A stretch of 64,000 bases of DNA, taken from the NCBI GenBank assembly GCA_028280445.1, contig JANQLU010000155.1, positions 44,080 to 108,079 of the forward strand, given 5' to 3'. The DNA comes from Pirellulaceae bacterium (lineage in GTDB: Bacteria; Planctomycetota; Planctomycetia; Pirellulales; Pirellulaceae). Under the pieces are notes generated by a model that searched no databases, was not told the DNA's origin, and worked only from the letters and a program-made list of their open reading frames with translations. Both the position numbers and the translations under genes were made by a program. Shown here in pieces: positions 35,966 to 45,600 of the stretch (its first letter is position 1; each line of letters opens with the position of its first letter).

Positions 35966-36526
35966 TTAACTCGATTGGTCGGCGATTTTAAAACGCGACT
36001 GGCTCGTCAGGATTTGAAAGGTGTCGGGAAACGTATGGATGGCCCGGACGCGAATGTCATTCATTCGAGATTCGATGGTCAAGTAACTCATGGCACCCAT
36101 GGCAATTCGGCCATTGGGATCAAATTGGTGAATCAAAGAGTTTGCCGGATCCGCTTTGGCAATAATTTGGTTGAACGAAAACAAATGTTTAGGCTGAACT
36201 GTTTCGAGCGAGACACTGCAATTCAGTTCAATTTGTTGTTCCAGCTGAATCGTTTCTTCGAACGTGTTGCGGATTTTTTTAGAGAAAATCTCGCATTGTT
36301 TGGGCAGATCATGGTGGCTCGACGTGGCGACTTCGACCAAGACCAGATTTTCGTAAGCAAATTTCAAATGATGGCCGGCCGACGTAATACTGACATCGAA
36401 CCGGTAGTTGTCTCGTTCGATCACTCGGCGCGCATGTTGTTCGAGCAGCTCGGGATGCAGGCTGCGCGAATAAACGCGATACGCGAGTTCGTTAATCCGA
36501 GGTCGAACGCAATGCAAGTCAATCAC
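35966..36526 (-). CDS. DUF2617-like conserved hypothetical protein
   Basis: A 186-residue soluble protein with no membrane segment. The start (CVRPRINELAYRVYSRSLHP, then ELLEQHARRVIERDNYRFDV) resembles the planctomycete DUF2617 family, which has a similar R-P-x-x-x-E-L-x-F/Y-R-x-x-x-R-x-L-H-P-E pattern. Function unknown. The frame opens with a GTG with no clear ribosome binding site, so the exact start is uncertain. An intrinsic terminator lies 27-55 bp upstream of the start. Confidence 0.65.
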   Translation of the reverse strand: MIDLHCVRPRINELAYRVYSRSLHPELLEQHARRVIERDNYRFDVSITSAGHHLKFAYENLVLVEVATSSHHDLPKQCEIFSKKIRNTFEETIQLEQQIELNCSVSLETVQPKHLFSFNQIIAKADPANSLIHQFDPNGRIAMGAMSYLTIESRMNDIRVRAIHTFPDTFQILTSQSRFKIADQSS

Positions 36527-36552
36527 ACCATGTTAGTTTTTCGAAATGTCGT

Positions 36553-36581
36553 AAAAAAAACGAAGCGCACCGAGCACTTCG
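36553..36581 (-). terminator. Intrinsic terminator before the DUF2617-like gene
   Basis: On the minus strand CGAAGTGC-TCGGT-GCGCTTCG (one G-T pair) is followed by eight T residues. It lies about 140 bp after ung and 27 bp before the next start codon. It may end the recJ-ung transcript, act as an attenuator, or end a short RNA from the promoter just upstream. Confidence 0.8.
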
Positions 36582-36616
36582 CAAATCGATATTTCGTTTT
36601 GTTTTTGCTATGCCTA

Positions 36617-36644
36617 ATTATAAACAGTTCGGCATCAGGAACAA
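36617..36644 (-). promoter_or_regulatory. Sigma-70-like promoter between ung and the DUF2617-like gene
   Basis: On the minus strand TTGTTC (36644-36639), a 16-nt spacer and a perfect TATAAT (36622-36617). The expected transcript would start near 36610 and reach the terminator after about 58 nt. Confidence 0.5.
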
Positions 36645-36721
36645 ATTGCGTTTTTAAAAAATGCAATCAAAATAGTTTTTGAAAGCGCGATCATTTGCCT
36701 TGACTCGGAAATCGGTTTTGT

Positions 36722-37432
36722 CTAGCAATCCGCTTCCGCCAGATTCCAGTCAACGGTCGGCAAATTCTGTGCCGCAAAAAACTCGTTGACTTTCGAAAAA
36801 GGCTGACTGCCAAAAAATCCGCGCCGCGCTGAAAGCGGAGAGGGGTGCGCCGACTCGATAACCAGGTGATTTGTCGTATCGATCCACTTAATTTTCTTGG
36901 CCGCTGGTTTTCCCCAAAGAATAAACGCCGTGGGCTGATCCCGTTTTCCAATTAACTGAAAGACAGCATCCGTAAATTTCTCCCAGCCTTTTTTTTGATG
37001 TGAATTGGCTTGGCCGCTACGAACGGTGAGCACGGTATTCAACAACAGTACTCCCTGCCGCGCCCAGGATTCCAAGTTGCCATGGGCTGGTTCTGGGCAA
37101 GACAAATCATCGACCAATTCACGAAAGATATTTCGTAACGAGGGTGGCAGTTTGATATTTTCAGCGACGCTAAAACTCAAACCGTGTGCCTGGCCGGGAC
37201 CGTGGTACGGGTCCTGTCCGAGAATGACGACTTTCAAATTGCTAAATGTGGTCAATTCGAAAGCGCGAAAAACCTGTGTTGCCGGTGGAAAGATCTCGGC
37301 ATCGTTTCTTTCCTGGAGGACGAAATTCGTCAAATCGCGAAAGTAGGGTTGTTGAAATTCTGGAGTCAGCAACTCGGACCAATCGGATTCAATCGGCCAA
37401 TGGTCGGGAAACAAGTCGAGCGACGCATTCAT
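36722..37432 (-). CDS. ung: Uracil-DNA glycosylase, family 1
   Basis: A 236-residue enzyme that removes uracil from DNA. The water-activating loop is VVILGQDPYHGPGQAHGLSF with the catalytic aspartate. The DNA-intercalation loop with its histidine is HPSPLSARRGFFGSQPFSKV, and the uracil-binding asparagine lies in LLNTVLTVR. The length is normal. Its ATG overlaps the recJ stop by one base (TAATG), so the two repair genes are an operon with coupled translation. Confidence 0.97.
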   Translation of the reverse strand: MNASLDLFPDHWPIESDWSELLTPEFQQPYFRDLTNFVLQERNDAEIFPPATQVFRAFELTTFSNLKVVILGQDPYHGPGQAHGLSFSVAENIKLPPSLRNIFRELVDDLSCPEPAHGNLESWARQGVLLLNTVLTVRSGQANSHQKKGWEKFTDAVFQLIGKRDQPTAFILWGKPAAKKIKWIDTTNHLVIESAHPSPLSARRGFFGSQPFSKVNEFFAAQNLPTVDWNLAEADC

Positions 37433-39234
37433 TATTCGGCTTGGGATTTAGCGAATTGAGGTGAATCTTGAAACGTTTGTTTGGGCTCGGGAACGGAACT
37501 GGGACAAGGCCTCCAATCGATCAATTGCATTTCAACGCTTCGTCTCCCGCGAAATTCGTTAATAACCGGATGAAAGACGATGTCGAACGGGGCGTTGAGT
37601 TTTTCGAGTTCTTCGGCCCAGTCTCCTTGTCCAAATGCGACCGCACGCAGTCGAATTCCATGCTGCACGATAGTCAACGACAAATGTCGACCACTTTCAC
37701 CCATGCGTTTGGGAGGTGCTGCCAATTCAACGGCATTGGCGCAAAACACCGGACGACGATTGGCTTGTCCAAACGGTGCCAATTTCTCGATGTCGCCAAG
37801 CACTGCGAGTGTTAATTGGGCCAACGCAACCTCAATGTCAATTTTCAATTCGGGCTGCAACTGAGTCACATTTTTTTGATCAAGCACCGCTTGGCAGAGC
37901 GCTTCTCGAAAATTGTCGATTTGTTGAGGAGTGATTTTGATACCGGCAGCAGCCCGATGACCACCAAACGAGATCAAGTGTTCTCGCGATTCGGCAAAGG
38001 CGCGATAAATATCAATTCCGAGTGCGCTACGAGCGGAGCCGACGGCCAACTCGCCGTCCTCTTTCATCGAAATAACGACGGTTGGTCGCTGGAATTTTTC
38101 GGCAATGCGACCGGCGACAATTCCAATGACGCCTTGGTGCCAATCTTTTTCCGCCAAAACCAAAGCCGGTTCGTTTTCCGGATCAAACTGGTCCTTGATT
38201 TGTTGTTTCACCGCTTTGGTGATTTTCCGTTCGATGCTATCACGGCTACTGTTGAGATTAGCAATGTAATCGGCCAAGGCTTCGACGCGCGTGTTTGATG
38301 ACGAGGTGAGTAGTTCGACTCCCAGCTGTGCTTGCCCGAGGCGCCCCGAAGCATTTAATCGCGGCCCAATGACAAAACCGATGTCTTCGGCGGACAAAAA
38401 TGGTTTTTTGTCCAAACCCGTAATCCGCAGAATTTCTCTCAGTCCCTGAATCGAAGTTTTCGCCAGACTGTTTAATCCGTGTCTGACAATCACGCGATTT
38501 TCATCGACCAGGGGAACGACATCGGCAACTGTTCCGATGGCAGCCAATGCCAGTGCGGTGATCAGAAACTCGCGAAACCGGGGTTCAACTTTTTCACCAC
38601 CGCTGACTCGTTTACAAAAAGCCCAGGCAATTTTTAACGCAACACCGGCTCCACAAAGACCCGCAAATGGGTATTGATCGATACCAGGGTGAACAATCGC
38701 GTCGGCGTCGGGTAATTTTTCACCGGGCGTGTGGTGGTCCGAAACGACGACGGTCATTCCCAAATCTCGCGCAAACTGTATTTCCTGAATGCTGGCGATA
38801 CCGCAATCGACACTGAGCAAAAACTGGGCTCCACGGTCCGCAAGTGATTGGATGGATTCACAATTCAGTCCGTATCCATCGTCGAGTCGATTGGGAACAA
38901 AATATATGACGTCAGCGCCAACGATTTTTAAACAGCGAAACAAGATGGCTGTTGATGTCATTCCATCACAGTCGTAATCGCCGTAAATCGCGATTTTTTT
39001 GTTTTGGCGGACGGCATCGTACAAGAGATCTGCGGCGAGTTTTGCGCCAGGCAGCTGTTCGGGAGGGCGCAACGTCGAAAGTTTTGCATCGATAAATTGA
39101 AGTGCGTGATCCGGGGAGACGATTCCGCGAGACGTCAATAATTGAGCGATGACCGGTGAAAGTCCTGTCGTTTTCTGGAGTGACTCAGAAATTCCCGTGT
39201 CGACTTGCGAAAGAACCCATTTTTTGGCGACCAC
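37432..39234 (-). CDS. recJ: Single-stranded-DNA-specific exonuclease RecJ
   Basis: A 600-residue 5'-3' single-strand exonuclease for recombination and mismatch repair. DHH-family motifs are present: IYGDYDCDGMTS, SVDCGI, VSDHHTPGEKLPDADAIVHP, and the DHHA1 motif SFGGHRAAAGIKI. A C-terminal OB-like region follows. GTG 39234 is chosen because AAAGGAG lies 5 nt upstream; the ATG 18 bp further upstream overlaps that site. A terminator separates it from rpmG, so recJ-ung probably has its own promoter or depends on read-through. Confidence 0.95.
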   Translation of the reverse strand: MVAKKWVLSQVDTGISESLQKTTGLSPVIAQLLTSRGIVSPDHALQFIDAKLSTLRPPEQLPGAKLAADLLYDAVRQNKKIAIYGDYDCDGMTSTAILFRCLKIVGADVIYFVPNRLDDGYGLNCESIQSLADRGAQFLLSVDCGIASIQEIQFARDLGMTVVVSDHHTPGEKLPDADAIVHPGIDQYPFAGLCGAGVALKIAWAFCKRVSGGEKVEPRFREFLITALALAAIGTVADVVPLVDENRVIVRHGLNSLAKTSIQGLREILRITGLDKKPFLSAEDIGFVIGPRLNASGRLGQAQLGVELLTSSSNTRVEALADYIANLNSSRDSIERKITKAVKQQIKDQFDPENEPALVLAEKDWHQGVIGIVAGRIAEKFQRPTVVISMKEDGELAVGSARSALGIDIYRAFAESREHLISFGGHRAAAGIKITPQQIDNFREALCQAVLDQKNVTQLQPELKIDIEVALAQLTLAVLGDIEKLAPFGQANRRPVFCANAVELAAPPKRMGESGRHLSLTIVQHGIRLRAVAFGQGDWAEELEKLNAPFDIVFHPVINEFRGRRSVEMQLIDWRPCPSSVPEPKQTFQDSPQFAKSQAE

Positions 39235-39239
39235 AGAAA

Positions 39240-39246
39240 CTCCTTT
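39240..39246 (-). promoter_or_regulatory. Ribosome binding site that sets the recJ GTG start
   Basis: AAAGGAG on the minus strand, 5 nt before GTG 39234. It lies inside the longer frame that would begin at ATG 39252. Confidence 0.65.
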
Positions 39247-39274
39247 CAACATAAAGCCGTTTTCACGGCTGCGC

Positions 39275-39309
39275 CAAAAAACAATCGCTTTGGTTCCAAC
39301 CAAAGCGAT
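39275..39309 (-). terminator. Intrinsic terminator of rpmG
   Basis: On the minus strand a perfect 11-bp stem (ATCGCTTTGGT and its inverse) with a short loop is followed by TGTTTTTTGG. It is 29 bp after the rpmG stop codon. Confidence 0.9.
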
Positions 39310-39338
39310 CCGTCATTTTTGATTCAAAAGGAATCGAA

Positions 39339-39518
39339 CTATTTTTTCTTTTCGTTGTGAATCGTGTGTTTGCGCAAACGTGGGCAGTATTTTTTCAGCT
39401 TTAGTTTTTCACCACCAGGTTTACGTCGAATCGTGTAGTTGTAATCGCCTGTTTCTTCACAAACCAGAAACAGTGTTTCCAGTTTCTTTTTGCCACGACC
39501 ACCTTTTTTCTTGGCCAT
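39339..39518 (-). CDS. rpmG: 50S ribosomal protein L33
   Basis: A 59-residue ribosomal protein that starts MAKKKGGRGKKKLETLFLVC and ends CPRLRKHTIHNEKKK. The central YNYTIRRKPGGEKLKLKKYC matches L33. Only the first cysteine of each zinc-binding pair is kept (CEET and CPRL instead of CxxC), so zinc is probably not bound. GGAGCTGATTTCAA precedes the ATG. The gene is alone, with its own terminator. Confidence 0.96.
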   Translation of the reverse strand: MAKKKGGRGKKKLETLFLVCEETGDYNYTIRRKPGGEKLKLKKYCPRLRKHTIHNEKKK

Positions 39519-39675
39519 TTGAAATCAGCTCCGAATATTTTAGCTGCTAAATTGTTATCAGATTGAATCGCAATATTGTAGCGATCGAAATTCAGTTTCG
39601 TAAGGGAAGAAATTGCGTGAATTTTGCCTGAAAACCGCCGAGAAGCCGCATTTTGCGAGGTTTGGGTTCGTGGTC

Positions 39676-39725
39676 GGGCTGGTTCCCACCGGCCGTTTGT
39701 TGAATTGGCCGGTGGGAACCGGCCC
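39676..39725. repeat. Palindromic repeat family C, copy 3
   Basis: GGGCTGGTTCCCACCGGCCG and its inverse around GTTTGTTGAAT. It sits in the 256-bp gap between rpmG and the FHA-EAL gene. The rest of the gap shows no gene or tRNA. Confidence 0.9.
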
Positions 39726-39774
39726 TACTGATTTTCCTCGCCAACACTTTTTCACCGCAACCAGAATTTGCGGT

Positions 39775-40950
39775 TTATGAATCGGTCAGGCTATCGGCCT
39801 GAATCGTGTCCACGGGAAGCGATGTTTGCAGATAATCCTGATATTTTGAGAGCCGATTCGGGCGGCCATAAAAATATCCTTGTCCGAGATCAAAACCCAT
39901 TTCCACCAGGATTTCATGATCTTCGATCGACTCCACGCCTTCGGCCAGAACTACGATGCCGAGTTCCTGAACCAGATTGGCGATGGTCGCGACAATTCCC
40001 TGTCGCTCAGACGGAGCCCGCGAAATACAGCGGGTCAGTTTCATATCGAATTTAACAAAATGCGGTTTGGCTTCGCCCAATTCAACCAACCGAGCACGGC
40101 CTTCGCCAAAATCGTCAAACGCGAGTTGAATGTTCAAATCCTCTAGTACGCCGCGAAGTGATTGCATCATACTGGGATTGGTGACGGCGGCTTCGTGAAT
40201 TTCCAGCGTCATTTGCTGATCTGGAAATTGTTCGCGAAGTGAGTGGAGCGACTCCAACAATTCTGGCGTGCCCAATTCCGTGGGATGTGTGTTCAGGAAT
40301 AAATTGAAATTACTCGGCAGGTTGGTCGAGTCCTCGAGTCCACGAATACGAAACGACTCGCTGAGTTTCCCTTCGAGATTCAATTCCGAAGCTGCGGCAA
40401 ACATTTCTGCCGGTGATTTCAAACCAAATAATCGACTGCGACCCAAAACTTCGAATCCAATCGCTTTACGATCAGTCATGCGAACGATCGGTTGGAAATA
40501 AGGCAGCAAACCGCCGTCGTTGATCAAGCGATCAAACTGCATCATCGCCAGCGCGCGGTCGCAAGCGTTTTCTTCGATGGTGTTTTCTGACATCGAATGG
40601 ATGCCGCTACCAACACGAAAAACAGCCGTGGCGAATTGAACTAGATCGCCATCACACAATTGCAGTTCGTGATCGAGCCGTTCGCCGTTGACGTAGGTGC
40701 CGTTGGTGCTGCCAAGGTCACGAATGACCAGACGTTCGCCATCGATAATCAATTCTGCGTGTATTTTTGAAACACTACTAGTTGTCAAACTCAGAGAACA
40801 GTCTGATTTTCGGCCGACCGTAAACGGTGAGCTATGAATGGTCACGCGCCGAACAGGCGAGTTAGCATCCGTTTGACCCGACAGAAACCAGCTGGAATCC
40901 GTATCCGAGTTAGGAAAATGCTGCGTATTGTCGATGTGAGCTTGTGACAC
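39775..40950 (-). CDS. FHA-EAL protein (phosphothreonine-binding plus c-di-GMP phosphodiesterase-like)
   Basis: About 391 residues. The FHA domain comes first (FTVGRKSDCSLSL, SSVSKIHAEL, RDLGSTNGTYVNG), so it should bind phosphothreonine. The EAL domain follows: FEVLGRSR in place of E-A-L-x-R, LFLNTHP, TLEIHE, LAFDDFGEG, FVKFD, LAEGVES and GQGYFYGRP. Most metal- and substrate-binding residues seem kept, so cleavage of c-di-GMP is possible. The N-terminus is unclear: GTG 40950 avoids a hydrophobic, non-conserved stretch but lacks a good ribosome binding site. A longer form from 41034 is possible. It is divergent from the AAA+/kinase-tubulin genes. Confidence 0.85.
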   Translation of the reverse strand: MSQAHIDNTQHFPNSDTDSSWFLSGQTDANSPVRRVTIHSSPFTVGRKSDCSLSLTTSSVSKIHAELIIDGERLVIRDLGSTNGTYVNGERLDHELQLCDGDLVQFATAVFRVGSGIHSMSENTIEENACDRALAMMQFDRLINDGGLLPYFQPIVRMTDRKAIGFEVLGRSRLFGLKSPAEMFAAASELNLEGKLSESFRIRGLEDSTNLPSNFNLFLNTHPTELGTPELLESLHSLREQFPDQQMTLEIHEAAVTNPSMMQSLRGVLEDLNIQLAFDDFGEGRARLVELGEAKPHFVKFDMKLTRCISRAPSERQGIVATIANLVQELGIVVLAEGVESIEDHEILVEMGFDLGQGYFYGRPNRLSKYQDYLQTSLPVDTIQADSLTDS

Positions 40951-41197
40951 GATTATTTGAGTGGTCAGGAAAAAATTTACGACGAATAAATTCGACTGCA
41001 AAAGTAAAGGACATGGCAAAACTTTCGCAACCAAAATTTCGCCGTATTTTTCGGGAACTTTGATTGCGTTCAGGCTTTAACGAATAAACCGAAGTTTCCG
41101 GCATCAATTCTGAAGATGCATTAAAACTGTGACGTAGAGTTATCCATGAAAAGTGACGTGGCGATGCGCACTTCTAATCCAATAAGTGGACAATTCC

Positions 41198-42526
41198 ATG
41201 ACAGCGACACAAACAGGCATCACGCAAAACAGTTTGCTGGCGACGATTTTAACGGATGAAAATTTTCGTCCGGGTGAACCACAAACGGTAGCAGACACTG
41301 GTATCCCCAGTTCGTTGATCGAGTCATTGATTATCAAACGACTCAACATTGTGGGTATTACCAGCGGGCGACAGTTGGCCGACTATATTTGTCTCCCGTT
41401 TAATCTTGTCGAGCCGATCTATCAGAAACTCCGATCGCGCCAAGTCATTACTCATCGTGGTTCTGCGCCGCTGAACGATTATCAATACGAATTGACTGAT
41501 GCCGGACGGTCGGCAGCAAATACCGCCATGCGACATTGCGCGTATGTTGGACCAGCTCCCGTTCCGTTGATCGACTACGTTTTGTCGGCCGAGGCCCAAA
41601 CCATTCGCTACGAATCACCCAAGCGCGAACAGTTGAGCGCAGCTTTCGAAGATATTTCAGTCGAAGAAAATTTGTTCGAAGTTCTTGGACCAGCGATTAA
41701 TTCCGGTGCCGGGTTGTTTCTCTACGGCGAACCGGGCAACGGCAAAACGACGCTGGCACAGCGGATTACCATGTGTTTTGGCCAGGAAATCTGGGTGCCG
41801 CATGCGATTTACGAAGACGGCCAGATCATCAAGTTTTACGATACGGCCTATCACCACGTTGCCAAAAACGAAGAGCAAACCATTTTGAAAGCTTCGGCCA
41901 GCGACCGCCGCTGGATCAAAATCAAACGACCGACCGTGATGGTGGGTGGAGAGTTGACACTGGACGCTTTGGAAATCAGGCATGATCCCGGCAGCAACGT
42001 CAGCGAAGCTCCGCTGCAAATGAAAAGCAACTGCGGTTGCCTGTTAATTGACGATTTTGGTCGACAACAAGTGGAACCCTCGGCACTGTTGAATCGCTGG
42101 ATTGTGCCGCTGGAAAGTCGCATCGACTTTTTAACGCTGTCAACCGGCAAAAAAATTCAAGTGCCGTTTGAGCAGCTGATTATTTTTTCCACCAACCTCG
42201 AACCCAGTGATTTGGTTGACGATGCGTTTCTGCGCCGGATTCCTTACAAAATTGAAATCGGAGACCCAAGTCCGACCGAATTCTATCGGTTGTTCACCGC
42301 GGCAGCTGAGAAATTCGAATGTGAATGTCCGACCGATGTGGTTGCCTATTTGCTCGATGAGCACTATCGAAAAACAAACCGCAAAATGCGTCGTTGCCAT
42401 CCGCGCGATTTACTGAGCCAGGTCAAAAGCTATTGCACCTACAACGATCTCAAAATGGAGATCAAAAACGAATATTTGGACCTGGTTGTGCGCAGCTACT
42501 TTACGGTAGTCAAAGGCATGGGGTAA
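41198..42526 (+). CDS. AAA+ ATPase with winged-helix-like N-terminus
   Basis: A 442-residue ATPase. The first 110 residues look like a winged helix (LADYICLPFNLVEPIYQKLR, VITHRGS). The AAA+ core has Walker A GEPGNGKTT (about 177-185), Walker B CLLIDDFG (about 281-288), sensor-1 IIFSTN and an arginine-finger-like FLRRIPYKIEI. The C-terminal lid contains RKMRRCHPRDLLSQVKSY. Similar ATPases occur in planctomycete genomes with unknown roles. It lies 167 bp upstream of the kinase-tubulin gene on the same strand, so a joint function is likely. GTG 41186 is an alternative start. Confidence 0.85.
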   Translation: MTATQTGITQNSLLATILTDENFRPGEPQTVADTGIPSSLIESLIIKRLNIVGITSGRQLADYICLPFNLVEPIYQKLRSRQVITHRGSAPLNDYQYELTDAGRSAANTAMRHCAYVGPAPVPLIDYVLSAEAQTIRYESPKREQLSAAFEDISVEENLFEVLGPAINSGAGLFLYGEPGNGKTTLAQRITMCFGQEIWVPHAIYEDGQIIKFYDTAYHHVAKNEEQTILKASASDRRWIKIKRPTVMVGGELTLDALEIRHDPGSNVSEAPLQMKSNCGCLLIDDFGRQQVEPSALLNRWIVPLESRIDFLTLSTGKKIQVPFEQLIIFSTNLEPSDLVDDAFLRRIPYKIEIGDPSPTEFYRLFTAAAEKFECECPTDVVAYLLDEHYRKTNRKMRRCHPRDLLSQVKSYCTYNDLKMEIKNEYLDLVVRSYFTVVKGMG

Positions 42527-42693
42527 CCGGCGGTACCGTTCTGACGAATCTATCAATCGTGCGGACAGGGGAAGTTCGCCGATTTATGGTGCCATTTTTC
42601 TGGAAACGCTCTAACTGCAAGCTACGGTTAGATGTATTGGAAATCCGATGCATTTAAACCTGTGGAAACACCTCATCAACTAGGACTGACATT

Positions 42694-45600
42694 GTGTCCA
42701 TCCAAATACTCGAACCAGAACAATCAATCCTCGGTTACGTTCTCAAAGAACAAATCGGTAGCGGAGGATATGGGGAAGTCTGGCGCGCAGAAGCCCCCGG
42801 TGGCATTGGCAAAGCCATCAAGTTCATCTTTGGAAATCACAGCGATAGCCGCGCTCAAGTCGAACTGAAATCACTGGACAAAATTAAACAGGTTCGACAC
42901 CCATTTTTACTGAGTCTGGATCGTATCGAAGTCGTTGATGGCCGGTTGGTCATTGTTTCCGAATTGGCAGACGATTCATTAGTTCAGACGTTTGATCGCT
43001 ATCAACTCGAAGGGCTTGCCGGTGTTCCCCGCGAAGAATTACTGACTTATATCAAAAACGCTGGCGATGCTCTGGATTACATTAGTCAAAAATACAACCT
43101 GCAGCATTTGGACATCAAACCAGACAATTTGTTAATGGCCGGCGGCCACATCAAGATCGCTGATTTTGGCTTGGTCAAAAACATTCACAACGTTACGCAA
43201 TCATTGATGAATGGTTTGACACCGACCTACGCGCCGCCCGAGTTGTTTGATGGTCGGCCGAACAAAAACAGCGATCAGTACAGTTTGGCCATCGTTTATC
43301 AGGAAATGTTGACAGGTCTGCGGCCGTTCAACGGAACAACTCCGGCTCAGCTCGCTGCACAGCACATGAATGCACAGCCCGATCTTTCGATGTTGTCTCG
43401 TGGCGACAAAATCGTGTTGCAGAAAGCGTTGATGAAGGATCCCGACAAACGGTTTAGCAGCTGTGTCGAAATGGCCGACGAGCTGATTAATCGCAAAGCG
43501 CGAAAAAGCAAAGGCCGTCCGGGTTTGTTGAAAGCTGCCGAAAAACGCGAGCAGGCAAATACGAACAAGATTTCATCGTGTCACATGGGAGTGACTAACG
43601 AACTCACAAGTGACCGGCTGGCGATCCGAAACGTCAAAGTCGAGGCGCAACCTGCAGTCGAAATGTCCACCCCAGTCTGCCGACCGACATTGGTTGTTGG
43701 AGTCGGACGAACCGGAACGAAAATTATTTGCCAATTGCGGTCAAAACTCAGCGAGCGAATTGGCCGTCGTGATTGTTATCCCGCTATCAAAATGATCTGC
43801 ATTGACAGCGATCGTCGTGCTTTAGCGCGGGCGGCCGGTGCCATTCGCAAGGAAGAAGCGATGTTGCCACAGGAGTTGTTGGAAATTCCTCTCAAGGCGC
43901 CGCAAGATTACCGTGAAAATGCTTCACGATTTTCCAGCTGGCTCAGTCGTCGCTGGATTTACAATGTTCCACGAACGATGCAAACCGAAGGCCTGCGTCC
44001 TCTGGGGCGATTAGCGTTCGCCGACCACTGCGAAGAGGTTTGTTTGCGATTGCAACAAATCCTGACCGATATTACTCGTCCAGAAGCGATTTCTGAAACC
44101 GCGCACCATTTGGAAATGGACCCCGATCAGGCACCTCGCATAGTGTTGGTCGGTGCGGCGTCGGGAGGAATCACCAGCGGATGCATTTTGGATTTGGCGT
44201 TTGTTGCCAGGACGATTTTGTCAGACCTGGGAGTGCGTGAATGCATGTTCGACGGAATCCTGGCGCATATCGTGTCAAGGCAAACCCGAGAAATCAGCGT
44301 TTCGAATACTTTTGCATGCCTTTCAGAGTTGGGGCACTACATTCACAACGGATACCCGGGTGATGAATCGCTGGGCATTCCCGATTTCGACGATTGCTTG
44401 CCATTTGACAATACGTACTTGTACGATTTTGGCAGCGTTGTCACCGATGAATCTTACGAAGAACATGCCGCCAGTATTTCTGAGTATTTGTTCCAGAATA
44501 TTGCCACGGCCAATGAATCATTTTTTGCGGCAACTCGCGCCATCGAGACAGAATCCGAAGAAGTTGGTTTCAAATCGTTTGGGTTGACAACAATCGGCGC
44601 AAGCAACTGTGACCATCTGATCCAACAGATGTTCCAAGCGCTGATCTCCAGCTGGACAGAATCAAAGGCGGATAACCAATTTGTCAAACATCAAGTCGAG
44701 TTGTTAACAAATCAGTTGTTTGATATCGACGATCTGTCGAAAACCTGGGCCGAATTGACGATGGTTAATCTCAATCGTGATGGAGTCGATTTCGTCGACC
44801 GTTGTCTTCACCAATCCCAGGAAACAGGTCGACTGGATGTGCTCAACGCCGTCACATCAGATCTGGCTGAATTTGTCGACAATTTTGATATTCATTCGCT
44901 TGTCGCGCGGGACGTGTCGGAATCGGCAAAGTTGTTCGAGGAAAACATGTTGCGCTATGCATGCCTGTGTGGAATTCGACTCGGAGGAACGATTTCAATC
45001 GTGCAAGGGATTCAGGCCAAAGTCCAAGCGTTGTTCGAAGAAGTCGAAAATCGAAAACAGGAGATCGCGATTCAGCAGGCAGCGATCACTCAACATTTGC
45101 AAGCGTTGGCCAGTACAGCGAATTCCGGCGATGTCGAATTTATTGAAACCATTCGTCGGTTTGTCGAAAACCGCGCTCAAAAATGCGCGATCGAAGCGAT
45201 CAATACGTTTTGCCGACATTGGGCCAGCCAGTTATCGACTATCGACGAAAAACTGCAGGACCACAAACGATCGGTTTTGTTGTTGGGACGAGTGTTGCAA
45301 CGCAAAGCGGATGTTCAGGATACACCGGAGCCAAGCAATGACTTCGAAAAAATCCAATTACAAATCGAAGAACAAGTTCAAGCTTTGATTCCGTCGCTCG
45401 TCGAGGAAGCCGACCAATATCTGGAAGAAACCATTTTCTCACAAGCGGGCGGGTTCCTGGCCGTGATCGATCCCGATGGAAACAAATCGAGGGATCTGTC
45501 CGACGAAATGGAAGATCAGTCGAGAATCCATATTGTCAATGCGTTGCAGTCAATTGATTTCAATTCGCTGTTGGAACCGCTACTGGAACCTTCGAATCAA

